This document shows, piece by piece, positions 17,920 through 26,901 of a stretch of 64,000 nt of DNA. The notes under the pieces are model-generated. The model searched no databases and was not told the DNA's origin. It was given only the letters and a program-made list of their open reading frames with translations. Made by a program: the position numbers and the translations under genes. The DNA is taken from contig CADABS010000003.1 in assembly GCA_902786245.1 (NCBI GenBank), forward strand, positions 1-64,000, in the 5' to 3' direction. The first letter of the stretch is position 1, and the number at the start of each line of letters is the position of its first letter. Source of the DNA: an uncultured Erysipelotrichaceae bacterium (GTDB lineage Bacteria; Bacillota_I; Bacilli_A; Erysipelotrichales; Erysipelotrichaceae).

Positions 17920-18705
17920 CTATTCTGTGATCTGTGCAGCGATATCCCTGAATGTAATCAGTTCAATATCATTTTTCCGGATCCATTCATGTATTTTTTC
18001 CGATGTCACTGCCTCCAGATCCTTCCTTCGGCAGATATTGAACGGCAGACGCAGCGTATCGCTGTCGAGAAATCCGCAATGGGTGATCAGATATCCGTAT
18101 CCGTGACCGAGATACCCGCTTCTGTCTTCCAGAATATACGACAGCGGATCTTCATTCAGCTGCTGTTCCATCGTTCCGAAAGTATACCAGCCCATGGAAG
18201 GCATCACCGCATCCGGCAGCTTTGCAAAATCCATGGAATACGGAACACTATATTCATGGACCAGTGCTCTGATGACATCGGTTGTTTTCTTTGTCATATA
18301 CGCATGGCCATGCACATAATCCGGTTTTCTGCCCGTCATCTGTATAAACCGTTCAATCTGGGCATGGAATTCCGCATACAGTTCTTCGGTGCAGACATGG
18401 TCCATTCCGTTTTCTTCATGATCCAGTGCTTTGTTTTCCCGGATGCTCAGAAATGAGCCGTCTTCATGACAGAGCGACGGCACTGCCCTGTATCCAAGTA
18501 CACTGGGACCGTTGACCGCATTCAGATCAATTCCGAAAGCCGCCCGATCCAGCAGCGGTATGATCAGTGATACGCATTGTTCTGCGTATGGCATATTGGC
18601 AAACAGACCGGTATTCCGGATAATCCCGTGTTCAATGGCATACACCGCCCCATGCGCAGTGCCCATGGTAATTCCGAAATCATCTGATTGGACAAGCAGC
18701 TTCAT
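17920..18705 (-). CDS. YdjC/ChbG-family carbohydrate deacetylase
   Basis: The 261-residue protein matches YdjC-like deacetylases, which remove N-acetyl groups from amino-sugar oligosaccharides using a metal ion. The metal site is visible as VQSDDFG at residues 5-11 and HGH at about residues 132-134. The catalytic region near the C-terminus (ITFRDIAAQ) is typical. Its start overlaps the stop of the YesN-type regulator gene by ATGA, so it is translated with the regulators. Presence beside sulfatases suggests that the glycan contains N-acetylated amino sugars (inference). Confidence 0.85.
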   Translation of the reverse strand: MKLLVQSDDFGITMGTAHGAVYAIEHGIIRNTGLFANMPYAEQCVSLIIPLLDRAAFGIDLNAVNGPSVLGYRAVPSLCHEDGSFLSIRENKALDHEENGMDHVCTEELYAEFHAQIERFIQMTGRKPDYVHGHAYMTKKTTDVIRALVHEYSVPYSMDFAKLPDAVMPSMGWYTFGTMEQQLNEDPLSYILEDRSGYLGHGYGYLITHCGFLDSDTLRLPFNICRRKDLEAVTSEKIHEWIRKNDIELITFRDIAAQITE

Positions 18706-20249
18706 TTCTTCTTTTCCTCGGCCGGCGTGATACCGAATTCTTTTTTATAGGAAGCCGCAAAATGCGAGAAGTTGGAGTATCCCATCTGGATGGCAACGCT
18801 GCTTACGGATAAAGATGTTGTCTGCAGCAGTTCTCTGGCCGCCAGCATTTTCTGTTCAATAATATAAGACTTGATCGATTTGCCTGTTTCCTTCTTGAAG
18901 ATCCTGGTCAGATAATCTTCATTCAGATGCAGAAGCTCCGTAAGATCCTCTTTCCGGATATTGTCGCCGAGATGTTCGTCGATATAGTCTTTGATCGTCG
19001 AAACGATGCTTTTGCTGTCCTCTGTTTTGCTTTCACTGTCATAAACAGACGCAATCAGATGAATCAGTTCCTCCATTGCGGACTGTGAATGCATGGCATC
19101 TGCATACAGACGCTCATTCTTACCTTCTTTCATAACAGCCTGGATATCGACAGAATGTCCGATTGTCAGCATCAGACGGGTAATATCACGGTAGATGGAA
19201 ATCAGAACGCTCTGATTCAGATGCCCTTCCGCCGCATAGCTGCGCAGAAGTCTGACTGCGTCCTCTTCCATCGCTGCACCGCCACTGTTCTGCAGGATCA
19301 TATTCCAGCGGTAGAACTGTTCCTTGTATTCATTGTCTGCACTGACGCTCTGTTCAACAAACAGACCTTTCTGACCGGTTACATTGGCATTGCGCAGGCT
19401 GATCAGATACTGCCATTTATCATGAAGAGCTGAGAATTCTCCCTCTCCTGCAATATAGTATGCAATACTGCATGGCATATACATGTCATACATGTTTTCA
19501 AGATAGTGCAGAAGCTGAACCAGTTCTTCCCTGCCGAGTTCTCCGGTTTTTGCCTGTACTGCCAGGGCAAAGGTCTTCGGCTCCATGAGTGCCGCAACCC
19601 GGTTGTATTTCTTTTTATCAAAGATATCCCGGATGGCATTATGCATGACCAGTACCAGACTGTGCTCTGTCCAGTCCTTGATCTTTTCCGTCTGCTGAAC
19701 ATACTGCAGCAGAACCAGGTATACCGGCCGATCCGCCGCCGGGAAATCCGGCAGCCCCTGCAGGGCATCCTCCTGTATGGTATGCATGATATAGCCGCGC
19801 CACATACTGCTGGCAATTTCAGCTTCATTATTGGAATAGGAACGGCCAAGATCCGCCATTGCTTTCCTGGAGCTCTCCTCTGCAATCGTCTGCAGCGCCT
19901 TTTCGACCTTTTCACGGATCCTGTGATAGGGTGCCGGCTGAACGATGTAATCCGATACCCCAAGACGGATTGCCTCCTGGGCATAGGTAAAATCCGAATG
20001 GCATGTCAGAAAAAGAATCTTTGTCTGATATCCCTGGTCACGCACCCAGGTGCTCAGGTCGATCCCGGTTTCCACAGGCATTTCAATATCGCACAGCATC
20101 ACATCCGGTACGCTTCTGGCAAAGGAAATTCTCGCTTCCATCGCGTTCTGTGCTGTATCCACTTCATTGAAACCGATTGACTGCCAGTCGATCCCGGTTT
20201 TGAGACCGGTGAGCGTTGCCAGCTGATCATCCACAATTAACAGTTTCAT
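18702..20249 (-). CDS. Response regulator, YesN type (REC + AraC HTH)
   Basis: The 515-residue regulator has a receiver domain at residues about 1-120: KLLIVDDQ, the phospho-acceptor Asp in MLCDIEMP, and Lys near SDYIVQPAP, where the usual Lys after the β5 strand seems replaced by Gln. A long middle region follows, then two AraC helix-turn-helix motifs at the C-terminus (EDLTELLHLNEDYLTRIFKKE and VAIQMGYSNFSHFAASYKKEFG). The start at MKLLIVD is set by GAGG six bases upstream, inside the end of the kinase gene. It probably activates the neighbouring transport and sulfatase genes. Confidence 0.92.
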   Translation of the reverse strand: MKLLIVDDQLATLTGLKTGIDWQSIGFNEVDTAQNAMEARISFARSVPDVMLCDIEMPVETGIDLSTWVRDQGYQTKILFLTCHSDFTYAQEAIRLGVSDYIVQPAPYHRIREKVEKALQTIAEESSRKAMADLGRSYSNNEAEIASSMWRGYIMHTIQEDALQGLPDFPAADRPVYLVLLQYVQQTEKIKDWTEHSLVLVMHNAIRDIFDKKKYNRVAALMEPKTFALAVQAKTGELGREELVQLLHYLENMYDMYMPCSIAYYIAGEGEFSALHDKWQYLISLRNANVTGQKGLFVEQSVSADNEYKEQFYRWNMILQNSGGAAMEEDAVRLLRSYAAEGHLNQSVLISIYRDITRLMLTIGHSVDIQAVMKEGKNERLYADAMHSQSAMEELIHLIASVYDSESKTEDSKSIVSTIKDYIDEHLGDNIRKEDLTELLHLNEDYLTRIFKKETGKSIKSYIIEQKMLAARELLQTTSLSVSSVAIQMGYSNFSHFAASYKKEFGITPAEEKKK

Positions 20250-21867
20250 CTGTTGCCTCACTATTCATTTTCATCGGAATCATCAGATCCACTTTAGCGC
20301 CATTATTATTGGAAAACAGAACCGAACAGTCATCCCCGTAAAGCATCCGGAAACGAAGAAGTGTGTTTGCCATGCCGATGTGATTCTGCTGTTTGACCTG
20401 ATCTATATCCTGGTTCAGCAGTTTCAGCATATCTTTATCGTATCCCCTGCCATTGTCTCTGACCGTAATGATTGCATATTTCTGATCATCAAGACTTCGG
20501 ACCGCTGTCTGAATCCGGATGATCAGCGGATTATCCGGTACAGAACCGTATTTACAGGAATTCTCAAGAATCGTTAACAGCGATACCGGCGGAATCGCGA
20601 AGTCATCCAGTTCCGGGTCGCTCTCAATGACGATCATCGGTTTCAACGGCTGACCGATTCCCTGCAGCTTGATATAGTCCTCGCACATCTTCAGTTCTTC
20701 TTTCAAAGGAACCGAATCATTGTCAAAGTTCAGGGTATAGCGCAGGTTGGTCGATAACAGCAGTGCCGTCTGCTTGACGCCGTCCATATTGCCGGTGCTT
20801 GCCATCGCATAGATGTTTTTCAGACAGTTCAGGAAGAAGTGCCTGCGGATCTGCAGACGCAGCGCATCTGTCTTGGCACGTCTGGCAGTCAGACGCTGCT
20901 CATAGGATTCGATCTTGGCATCGCGCAGATGATCCATCATTGTATTGAATGTATCTGAAATCGCAGCGAGTTCCTTGCTTGTGCCTTCCGGCAGTCTCTT
21001 CTCCATATCGCCGCTGCCGATTTCATCCATGACTGTTTCCATTTCCGACATCGGTTTCAGAATCGTACGGCGAAGGTAGAACATGGTAACAGCCAATGAA
21101 AGTACAGCTACGCCGACAAACAGATAGCCGAAATAATAGAGCCAGCGGAAGTCGTAATAATAGATAACACTGTACAGCATCCGCATGCCGAGCAGATTCG
21201 TTTCGGAAAGCATATACTGCCTGCCGAGAGAATGAACGATTTCAGGTTCCGTAATCTTTGCCGGTATCGGATCAGATACACTTCTCTGCCACAAAGCGCT
21301 GGAAAGGAAGTCTTCTCCGCGCTTGAATACGATTGAACCGGGAATGTTGTAAATGTTTGAAGACGTTGCGGCCAGACGGCGGATCGAAATGACCGCGGTA
21401 ATCACAGTGTCATCCGCTATTGCATTGCGGACCATGTAATACTGGCCGTCCTGTTCATCCAGATACCAGCCGCGGTCGCCGAACGAATCATATCGAGCCT
21501 GATAGCCGGTAAAAACCTTGTCCACTCTGTTCAGCTCACGGCCTTCTTCATCAAAGAATACCAGTTCCGTGATGGCGCTGTTTTCATTGACAAACTCATT
21601 TGCGGACACGATCAGATCATCATATGTTTCACTGAGTTCCTTCGCATACAGGAACTGATCGATTTTCTGAATTTCATCCCGCAGGTTCGCCGCATATGTA
21701 TTCATCGTATCCGTCTGGTAGGACCATTGTTCTGTGATCAGTCTGTCCGTGAAATTTCCAAGCAAAAAGAAGTACAGAACGATCAGAGGTATCTGTACCA
21801 GTGAAACCGCCGCCAGGATCATTCCCTGGGCGGATCTTTTATTCGTTTTTGTACTTCTTTGCGTCAA
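20227..21867 (-). CDS. Sensor histidine kinase, YesM/LytS type
   Basis: This is a 546-residue kinase with a TM segment at about residues 15-37, an extracellular sensor region of about 240 residues, a second TM at about 265-290, HAMP, and a His_kinase block. The phospho-acceptor His lies in RRHFFLNCLKN, and the ATP-binding Asn in LTILENSCKYG and DNGRGYD follow. I read the start as TTG at 21867 with GAGG upstream, because the only other in-frame ATG would begin inside the first membrane helix. It ends 22 bases inside the regulator gene. Confidence 0.9.
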   Translation of the reverse strand: MTQRSTKTNKRSAQGMILAAVSLVQIPLIVLYFFLLGNFTDRLITEQWSYQTDTMNTYAANLRDEIQKIDQFLYAKELSETYDDLIVSANEFVNENSAITELVFFDEEGRELNRVDKVFTGYQARYDSFGDRGWYLDEQDGQYYMVRNAIADDTVITAVISIRRLAATSSNIYNIPGSIVFKRGEDFLSSALWQRSVSDPIPAKITEPEIVHSLGRQYMLSETNLLGMRMLYSVIYYYDFRWLYYFGYLFVGVAVLSLAVTMFYLRRTILKPMSEMETVMDEIGSGDMEKRLPEGTSKELAAISDTFNTMMDHLRDAKIESYEQRLTARRAKTDALRLQIRRHFFLNCLKNIYAMASTGNMDGVKQTALLLSTNLRYTLNFDNDSVPLKEELKMCEDYIKLQGIGQPLKPMIVIESDPELDDFAIPPVSLLTILENSCKYGSVPDNPLIIRIQTAVRSLDDQKYAIITVRDNGRGYDKDMLKLLNQDIDQVKQQNHIGMANTLLRFRMLYGDDCSVLFSNNNGAKVDLMIPMKMNSEATDETVNCG

Positions 21868-21880
21868 ATTGTATTTCCTC

Positions 21881-22804
21881 TTACTGTATACGATCCAGGT
21901 GGAAATGCAGAGCACCGATCAGGTTTGCGTCATTGCCATAGCGGCAGGTTACGATCTCCGGTGTGCAGAACGGAACATAGGGGAATTCCGCGACTTTTTC
22001 CTGCAGACATTCCCGGATGATATCCGTAACTTCTTTCCGGGCGCTGATTCCGCCGCCGATCGCATAGCATTCCAGATCCAGAACAGACTGTACGGCATAG
22101 ATGCCTGCGACTGCGCGGCGTCCGAATTCTTTCAGTGCGTCATGGGCGTCCGGATCTCCTGCGTCATAGGCTTCAAAGAAACTGATACCGGTAAACTTTG
22201 CAGGATCTTCGTTCTTTCTTTCGGCATACATGCGCATCAGTGCAGGCGCGGAAGTATCTCCGGCCCAGATCAGGCCCATGGCATTCATATAGTTCAGCGG
22301 TTCATCGGCGAAACGGCGGAAATCTTTTAACAGCCAGGAGAATTCTCCGGCACCGCCGGTAGCTCCCATCCACACTTTACGATTTAATACTACACCTCCG
22401 CCGATACCGGTTCCAAGAACAATAACAGCCCCGCTGTTATGGCCGGCCAAAGCGCCGTCCCCGACTTCTGCCATCGCGGCGCATTTGCCGTCATTGGCCA
22501 GTGTCACCGGAAGACCGAAACGCTCCTGAAGCATTTTTCCAAACGGAGTATCACGGAAGAAGTGGAAAGAACCGCCGGTACAGGCAATTCCTTCCTCCGT
22601 ATTGATCCGGCCCGGCATCGATACCGCGATTCCTTCGATCTGCCCGCGGTACGGATTTGCCGCTTTGACGATATCTTCCAGCAGCTTTTCCAGATTCTCT
22701 GTCTCTGCCGGGAACTTTCCATGTTCCAGGATTTCTGCCTTTTCATTCATCAGGGCGTATTTGATAAATGTACCGCCCATATCCAATACAAAGTATTTCT
22801 TCAT
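21881..22804 (-). CDS. ROK-family sugar kinase
   Basis: The 307-residue protein is a ROK kinase: ATP site DMGGTFIKYALMN at the N-terminus, the sugar-binding LANDGKCAAMAE, and VLGTGIGGGVVLN. The usual ROK zinc motif (CxCGxxGCxE) is absent; the region reads AGEFSWLLKDFRRF. This is seen in some N-acetylmannosamine or glucose kinase relatives, so the substrate is uncertain. GAGG lies seven bases before the ATG at 22804, which overlaps the end region of the upstream sulfatase gene (TAATATG). It likely phosphorylates the desulfated sugar. Confidence 0.88.
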   Translation of the reverse strand: MKKYFVLDMGGTFIKYALMNEKAEILEHGKFPAETENLEKLLEDIVKAANPYRGQIEGIAVSMPGRINTEEGIACTGGSFHFFRDTPFGKMLQERFGLPVTLANDGKCAAMAEVGDGALAGHNSGAVIVLGTGIGGGVVLNRKVWMGATGGAGEFSWLLKDFRRFADEPLNYMNAMGLIWAGDTSAPALMRMYAERKNEDPAKFTGISFFEAYDAGDPDAHDALKEFGRRAVAGIYAVQSVLDLECYAIGGGISARKEVTDIIRECLQEKVAEFPYVPFCTPEIVTCRYGNDANLIGALHFHLDRIQ

Positions 22805-22805
22805 A

Positions 22806-24311
22806 TTATTCCTCGATTCCGTAACGGTGATACAGTTCTTTCGGTGCATCTGTTTCATGCATGTATTGCCGGATCAGTCCTTTCATCTTTGCGACTGCTT
22901 CCGCATCTTCGATTTCATGGAGCTGTCCCGGATCTTCTTTCAGATTGTACAGACGGCTGCTTCTTGCCTGGGCTGCGCCGCCGACCATACTGCCGAGGCA
23001 TCTGATCTTCATTGTGCGCATTCCCTTTGTGAAAGAGAACGGTGCCGCCGGCTGCCAGTCAGCCAGTTCCTGCGGGCTGAAGCGGGCCCGCATATGGGTA
23101 GGCATCAGCGTATATTCATAATACGGATCTTCCGGATGCTCCGGTGCATTCATATACAGATATTCACCATCGGTGACAATGATCTCATCGCCATGAAATC
23201 CGAAGACGACATAGTCATGGATCTTCTCACCCTTGCCGATGACATTGCAGAGCGGCTTGCCGGTCATATCCTTCGGGATATCCAGTCCGAAGTATTCCAG
23301 AACGGTAGGTGCCAAGTCGCTCATCTGTACAAACGCATCGCTGTGCTTTCCGGCACAGTCGAAACGGGGATCATAGACATACAGCGGCGTATGGGCGATT
23401 TCATTCCAGCACGGCATTGCCGTCTTTCCCCACCAGTCATGCTCGCCCAGCAGGAAGCCATGGTCGGTGCAAACGATGAACATCGTGTCTTTCCAGAGAT
23501 CATATTCATCCATCTTATCCAGCACTTTGCCAAGATAGACATCGCATTTCTCAAGCAGCGCCGCATAGTAGTTCTTTGTTGTGCGGATGACTTCTTCGCT
23601 TTCCTGCACAGTCGCATACGGCGGCCAGTCCGCACCGAGCGCGTCTTCTCCCTTGAGCGAACCTTCAAAATGCTCTCTGTATTTTTCATCGCAGAAGAAC
23701 GGCTCATGCGGATCAAAGCATTCGATCTGCAGGAACCACTGATCTGCTTCATGGTTGATATCAATGAATTCAAGACCCGTATTGACTGTCTCTGCCAGCG
23801 GTGTCAGTTCCTCTCTGCACTGGAATGTGCGGTTGACCTGGTCATGGGTACGCATTGCGGCACCCAGGGGGAAGTTCCACATCATTTCACCGGCTTTGAA
23901 GACCGACTTCTTATTCGGTTCCATGGTCAGTCTTTCTTTCCAGGGATCGCCTTCCTGGCCGCGGATGCATTCCCAGGAGGAATACCTTGTATGATACGTT
24001 CCGCCGCCGTCTTCCCAATAGTGCTGGTGATCGGAGACAAGATGCGAACAGATGCCATTGTTCTTCAGGATTTCCGGCATGGAATCGTCAAACGGTTCCA
24101 GCGGTCCCCAGCTGCGGTGCAGGAAATTCGGACGGCCGGTGTGCAGTTCGCGTCTGGCCGGCATGCAGGGCATACTGCCGACATAGCAGTTTTCAAACTG
24201 CACTGCCTTTTCCGCAAGACGGAGGAAATTTGGTGTTTTTGTCCAGTCGCAGCCATAACTCTGCAGCATATGCCTGTTGAGTGAATCGTACATTAACATG
24301 ATTGCTTTCAT
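22806..24311 (-). CDS. Sulfatase (S1 type), paralogue B
   Basis: A 501-residue sulfatase with the same architecture as paralogue A: MKAIMLMYDSLNR, Cys49 in SMPCMPARRELHTGR, RSWGPLEPFDDSMP, and the metal site CTDHGFLLGEHDWWG. No signal peptide. AGGAG lies nine bases before the ATG; a GTG two codons earlier is too close to the SD. It heads a unit of sulfatase, ROK kinase, YesM, YesN and YdjC. Three such paralogues imply several sulfated positions or sugars, or successive steps on one glycan. Confidence 0.92.
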   Translation of the reverse strand: MKAIMLMYDSLNRHMLQSYGCDWTKTPNFLRLAEKAVQFENCYVGSMPCMPARRELHTGRPNFLHRSWGPLEPFDDSMPEILKNNGICSHLVSDHQHYWEDGGGTYHTRYSSWECIRGQEGDPWKERLTMEPNKKSVFKAGEMMWNFPLGAAMRTHDQVNRTFQCREELTPLAETVNTGLEFIDINHEADQWFLQIECFDPHEPFFCDEKYREHFEGSLKGEDALGADWPPYATVQESEEVIRTTKNYYAALLEKCDVYLGKVLDKMDEYDLWKDTMFIVCTDHGFLLGEHDWWGKTAMPCWNEIAHTPLYVYDPRFDCAGKHSDAFVQMSDLAPTVLEYFGLDIPKDMTGKPLCNVIGKGEKIHDYVVFGFHGDEIIVTDGEYLYMNAPEHPEDPYYEYTLMPTHMRARFSPQELADWQPAAPFSFTKGMRTMKIRCLGSMVGGAAQARSSRLYNLKEDPGQLHEIEDAEAVAKMKGLIRQYMHETDAPKELYHRYGIEE

Positions 24312-24326
24312 ATCCACACACTCCTT

Positions 24327-24422
24327 TTATCTGTTTATCCGTATACCATTGTCTTTGAAAAGCATCTGTGCCTCCGCCAATTCTTCGACATGATGATGAC
24401 AGATTTCCGACTTTTCCCGCAA
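24327..24422 (-). CDS. Possible small protein or gene remnant, 31 codons
   Basis: Between the GH3 terminator and the sulfatase, a frame from a TTG at 24422 reads REKSEICHHHVEELAEAQ, then MLFKDNGIRINR and TAA. The amino-acid make-up is protein-like (charged, amphipathic) and GGGAG lies seven bases before the TTG. However, the SD is the 3' arm of the terminator. It could be a remnant of a larger gene, a leader peptide, or chance. Confidence 0.2.
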   Translation of the reverse strand: MREKSEICHHHVEELAEAQMLFKDNGIRINR

Positions 24423-24443
24423 AAAAAGACTCCCGGAGGAGTC
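24421..24443 (-). terminator. Rho-independent terminator after the GH3 gene
   Basis: The stem GACTCC/GGAGTC with a four-base loop is followed on the minus strand by TTTTTTT. It ends the pfk-pgi-GH3 unit. Confidence 0.9.
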
Positions 24444-24448
24444 CTGGA

Positions 24449-26890
24449 TCAAAGCACTTCTGTCTCGCAGATATAGGAACGTTTTCCCATTACACAGACC
24501 TTTTCACCGGTCAGTTCCACTGTCTTTGAGACGGGCAGACAATCGGAACTGTCACCGCAGTATACCGTCAGTTCGCCCGGTTCGACAACGAATTCCATAT
24601 CTTCATTGTAATATCCGAGCTGTGCCAGTTTCAGACGGAACTTCACGGTCTTCTTTTCACCCGCCTCCAGATGTACCTTGCGGAATCCGGAAAGCTGAAT
24701 GACAGGTCTTGTCACATGGGCACCGAAGAAATGCGTATAGAGCTGTACGGCTTCATCACCGGCTCTGTCTCCGGTATTGGCCGCATCGCAGCAGATTTCC
24801 AGTATACCGTCCGTCGGACATGTATCTGCCGTGCGCAGATTGGAAATCTCAAAGGATGTATAGCTAAGGCCATGGCCGAAGTGATACAGCGGATCGGAAG
24901 GTCCGTCGACATAGCCGCCCGAGAAGATGCTCGATGCGGTAATATCACCGCCCGATCTGTAGCCGGAACCGGCTCTGTGATTGTAGAAAACCGGGATCTG
25001 ACCGGCCGAGCGGGGAACCGACATCGTCAGTTTTCCGGAAGGATTGACCGTACCGTCCAGCACATCTGCGACTGCCTCTGCCGCATGCTGACCGGGCATG
25101 AATGCCTCGATGACCGCATTGGCATGTTCATCTGCCCAGTTGACGGCAAATACACCCGGGCCATAGAGAATGACGACCAGCGGTTTTCCTGTCTTTGCGA
25201 CTTCTTCCAGCAGTTCCTGCTGGACACCCGGCAGATCCAGATACTGTCTGTCTTTGCCTTCGCCTCCGGTGACATTGACCCAGCCGCAGTTTCCGCCAAG
25301 CGCCATGATCACCGCATCCGCCTGTTCAGCCGCTTCCACTGCCTCTTTGAATCCGTCTCTGGAAGGACCGGTAATATCGCAGCCCTTTGCATAAACAGTC
25401 TCAGTCCGTGCGGATAATGCTTCCTTCAGCGTTGTGGCGCCCATATTGCGCAGAACGGTATTCATATCGGAAAGCTTTGCCTTGTCCTCTTTTGAGAACA
25501 TGTCATACATTGTTGCGAACGGACCCTTCGGCAGCTTTTTGTCCTTGTTTTCCGTTTCCAGTTTCTTCTGTTCATCCGCAATGCCGCCGAATGTCGTTTC
25601 CTGACCGCTGGAACCCGCCTGCATCATTTCGATATATGCCGGATAGGTATAGCCGGAAACAGGATAGCGCAGGCTGTCCGCATGGGGACCGATCACCGCC
25701 AGCTTTGTACCCTTCTTCAGCGGCAGAACGCCATCGTTTTTCAGCAGAACGATGGATTTCTGTGCAATCTCATAGCTGAGTTTTTCCTTTTCGGCATTGG
25801 CCATTGCCGTACTGACTTTTTCCGTATCCGCATACGGATTTTCAAACAGACCCATATCGAACTTGATCTTGAGAATGCGGCGTACCGATTCATCGATCAG
25901 TTCTTCGGAAATTCTTCCTTCTCTGACATATTCCGGCAGATGGCGGAATGCCGCACCGACCGGGATTTCCGTATCGCAGCCGCCCAGTTTTGCCAAGAGA
26001 CCCGCTTCTTCATACGTCTTTGACAGCTTGTAATAGTTATACAGCTTCAGTACGGCTGCACCGTCACTGGTAAGCATACCCTTGAAGCCCATGGTATCTC
26101 TGAGCAGGGTGCGGGCGATTTTCTTGTTTGTAATGACCGGCTGTCCGTCGATTTCGCCGTAGTTGGCCATCATACCGCCAAGACCCGCTTCTTTATCGCA
26201 GGCTTCAAACGGCGTCGCATAGACTTCATACAGCTCGCGGTCATTGATCCTTGCCTGAGCTGTATTCAGACCGCCCTGGGTCGACGCATATCCGAGGAAA
26301 TGCTTGGCAATACAGCTGACGCCTTCTGCCTGCATGCCCCTGACATAATTGATGCCGAACTGGGAAATCAGATATGGATCTTCGCCATACGTTTCATAGG
26401 TTCTGCCCCAGCGCGGATCATTGGAGACATCGATGACCGGACTCATCGCGGAAGTAATACCGACCGCGCGGCTTTCCTGGCCGATGATATGCGTCATCTT
26501 CTCTGCCAGTTCCGGTTCCCATGTACAGCCGAGGTTGATCTGGGCAGGGAACAGGGTTCCGCCGGCAGCCGGATAGCCGCAGAGATTCTCTGACTGCAGC
26601 GCGACCGGTATACCGAGTCTTGTTTCTTCCACGAAGTATCTCTGTACTTCATTGGTGATCTCCGCGATCTGCTTCGGATCGACAAGTCCGACCAGGGAAT
26701 ACTGGGTAAAGCGGCCGTGTCCGTCCGGGAATTTTTCTTTCAGAAGTTCTTTATTCAGTTTTCCGTCCTGAATAAACGACGCCGCCAGATCGCCGCAGAG
26801 CTGGGCTGCTTTTTCTTCCAGCGTCATGCGGGAGAGAAGGTCTTCGATTCTTTCTTCTGTACTGAAGGACGGATCTTTATATTTTTCCAT
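24449..26890 (-). CDS. Glycoside hydrolase family 3 (beta-glycosidase)
   Basis: An 813-residue GH3 enzyme. The N-terminal TIM-barrel domain carries KHFLGYAS and the nucleophile Asp276 in MLTSDGAAV. The middle alpha/beta-sandwich domain has KNDGVLPLKKG and IALGGNCGWVNVTGGEGKDR, and a fibronectin-III-like C-terminal domain ends the protein. There is no signal peptide, so it acts inside the cell on imported β-glycosides. AAGGAG precedes the ATG. It lies 11 bases downstream of the isomerase gene, in the same transcript, under the ROK operator upstream. Specificity (glucoside, xyloside or glucosaminide) cannot be read from the sequence. Confidence 0.92.
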   Translation of the reverse strand: MEKYKDPSFSTEERIEDLLSRMTLEEKAAQLCGDLAASFIQDGKLNKELLKEKFPDGHGRFTQYSLVGLVDPKQIAEITNEVQRYFVEETRLGIPVALQSENLCGYPAAGGTLFPAQINLGCTWEPELAEKMTHIIGQESRAVGITSAMSPVIDVSNDPRWGRTYETYGEDPYLISQFGINYVRGMQAEGVSCIAKHFLGYASTQGGLNTAQARINDRELYEVYATPFEACDKEAGLGGMMANYGEIDGQPVITNKKIARTLLRDTMGFKGMLTSDGAAVLKLYNYYKLSKTYEEAGLLAKLGGCDTEIPVGAAFRHLPEYVREGRISEELIDESVRRILKIKFDMGLFENPYADTEKVSTAMANAEKEKLSYEIAQKSIVLLKNDGVLPLKKGTKLAVIGPHADSLRYPVSGYTYPAYIEMMQAGSSGQETTFGGIADEQKKLETENKDKKLPKGPFATMYDMFSKEDKAKLSDMNTVLRNMGATTLKEALSARTETVYAKGCDITGPSRDGFKEAVEAAEQADAVIMALGGNCGWVNVTGGEGKDRQYLDLPGVQQELLEEVAKTGKPLVVILYGPGVFAVNWADEHANAVIEAFMPGQHAAEAVADVLDGTVNPSGKLTMSVPRSAGQIPVFYNHRAGSGYRSGGDITASSIFSGGYVDGPSDPLYHFGHGLSYTSFEISNLRTADTCPTDGILEICCDAANTGDRAGDEAVQLYTHFFGAHVTRPVIQLSGFRKVHLEAGEKKTVKFRLKLAQLGYYNEDMEFVVEPGELTVYCGDSSDCLPVSKTVELTGEKVCVMGKRSYICETEVL

Positions 26891-26901
26891 GGTCTTTCTC
26901 C

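Noticed and set aside
22602-24284. 560-codon plus-strand frame opposite sulfatase paralogue B
   Set aside because: Same kind of antisense shadow. The sulfatase motif and SD decide for the minus strand.
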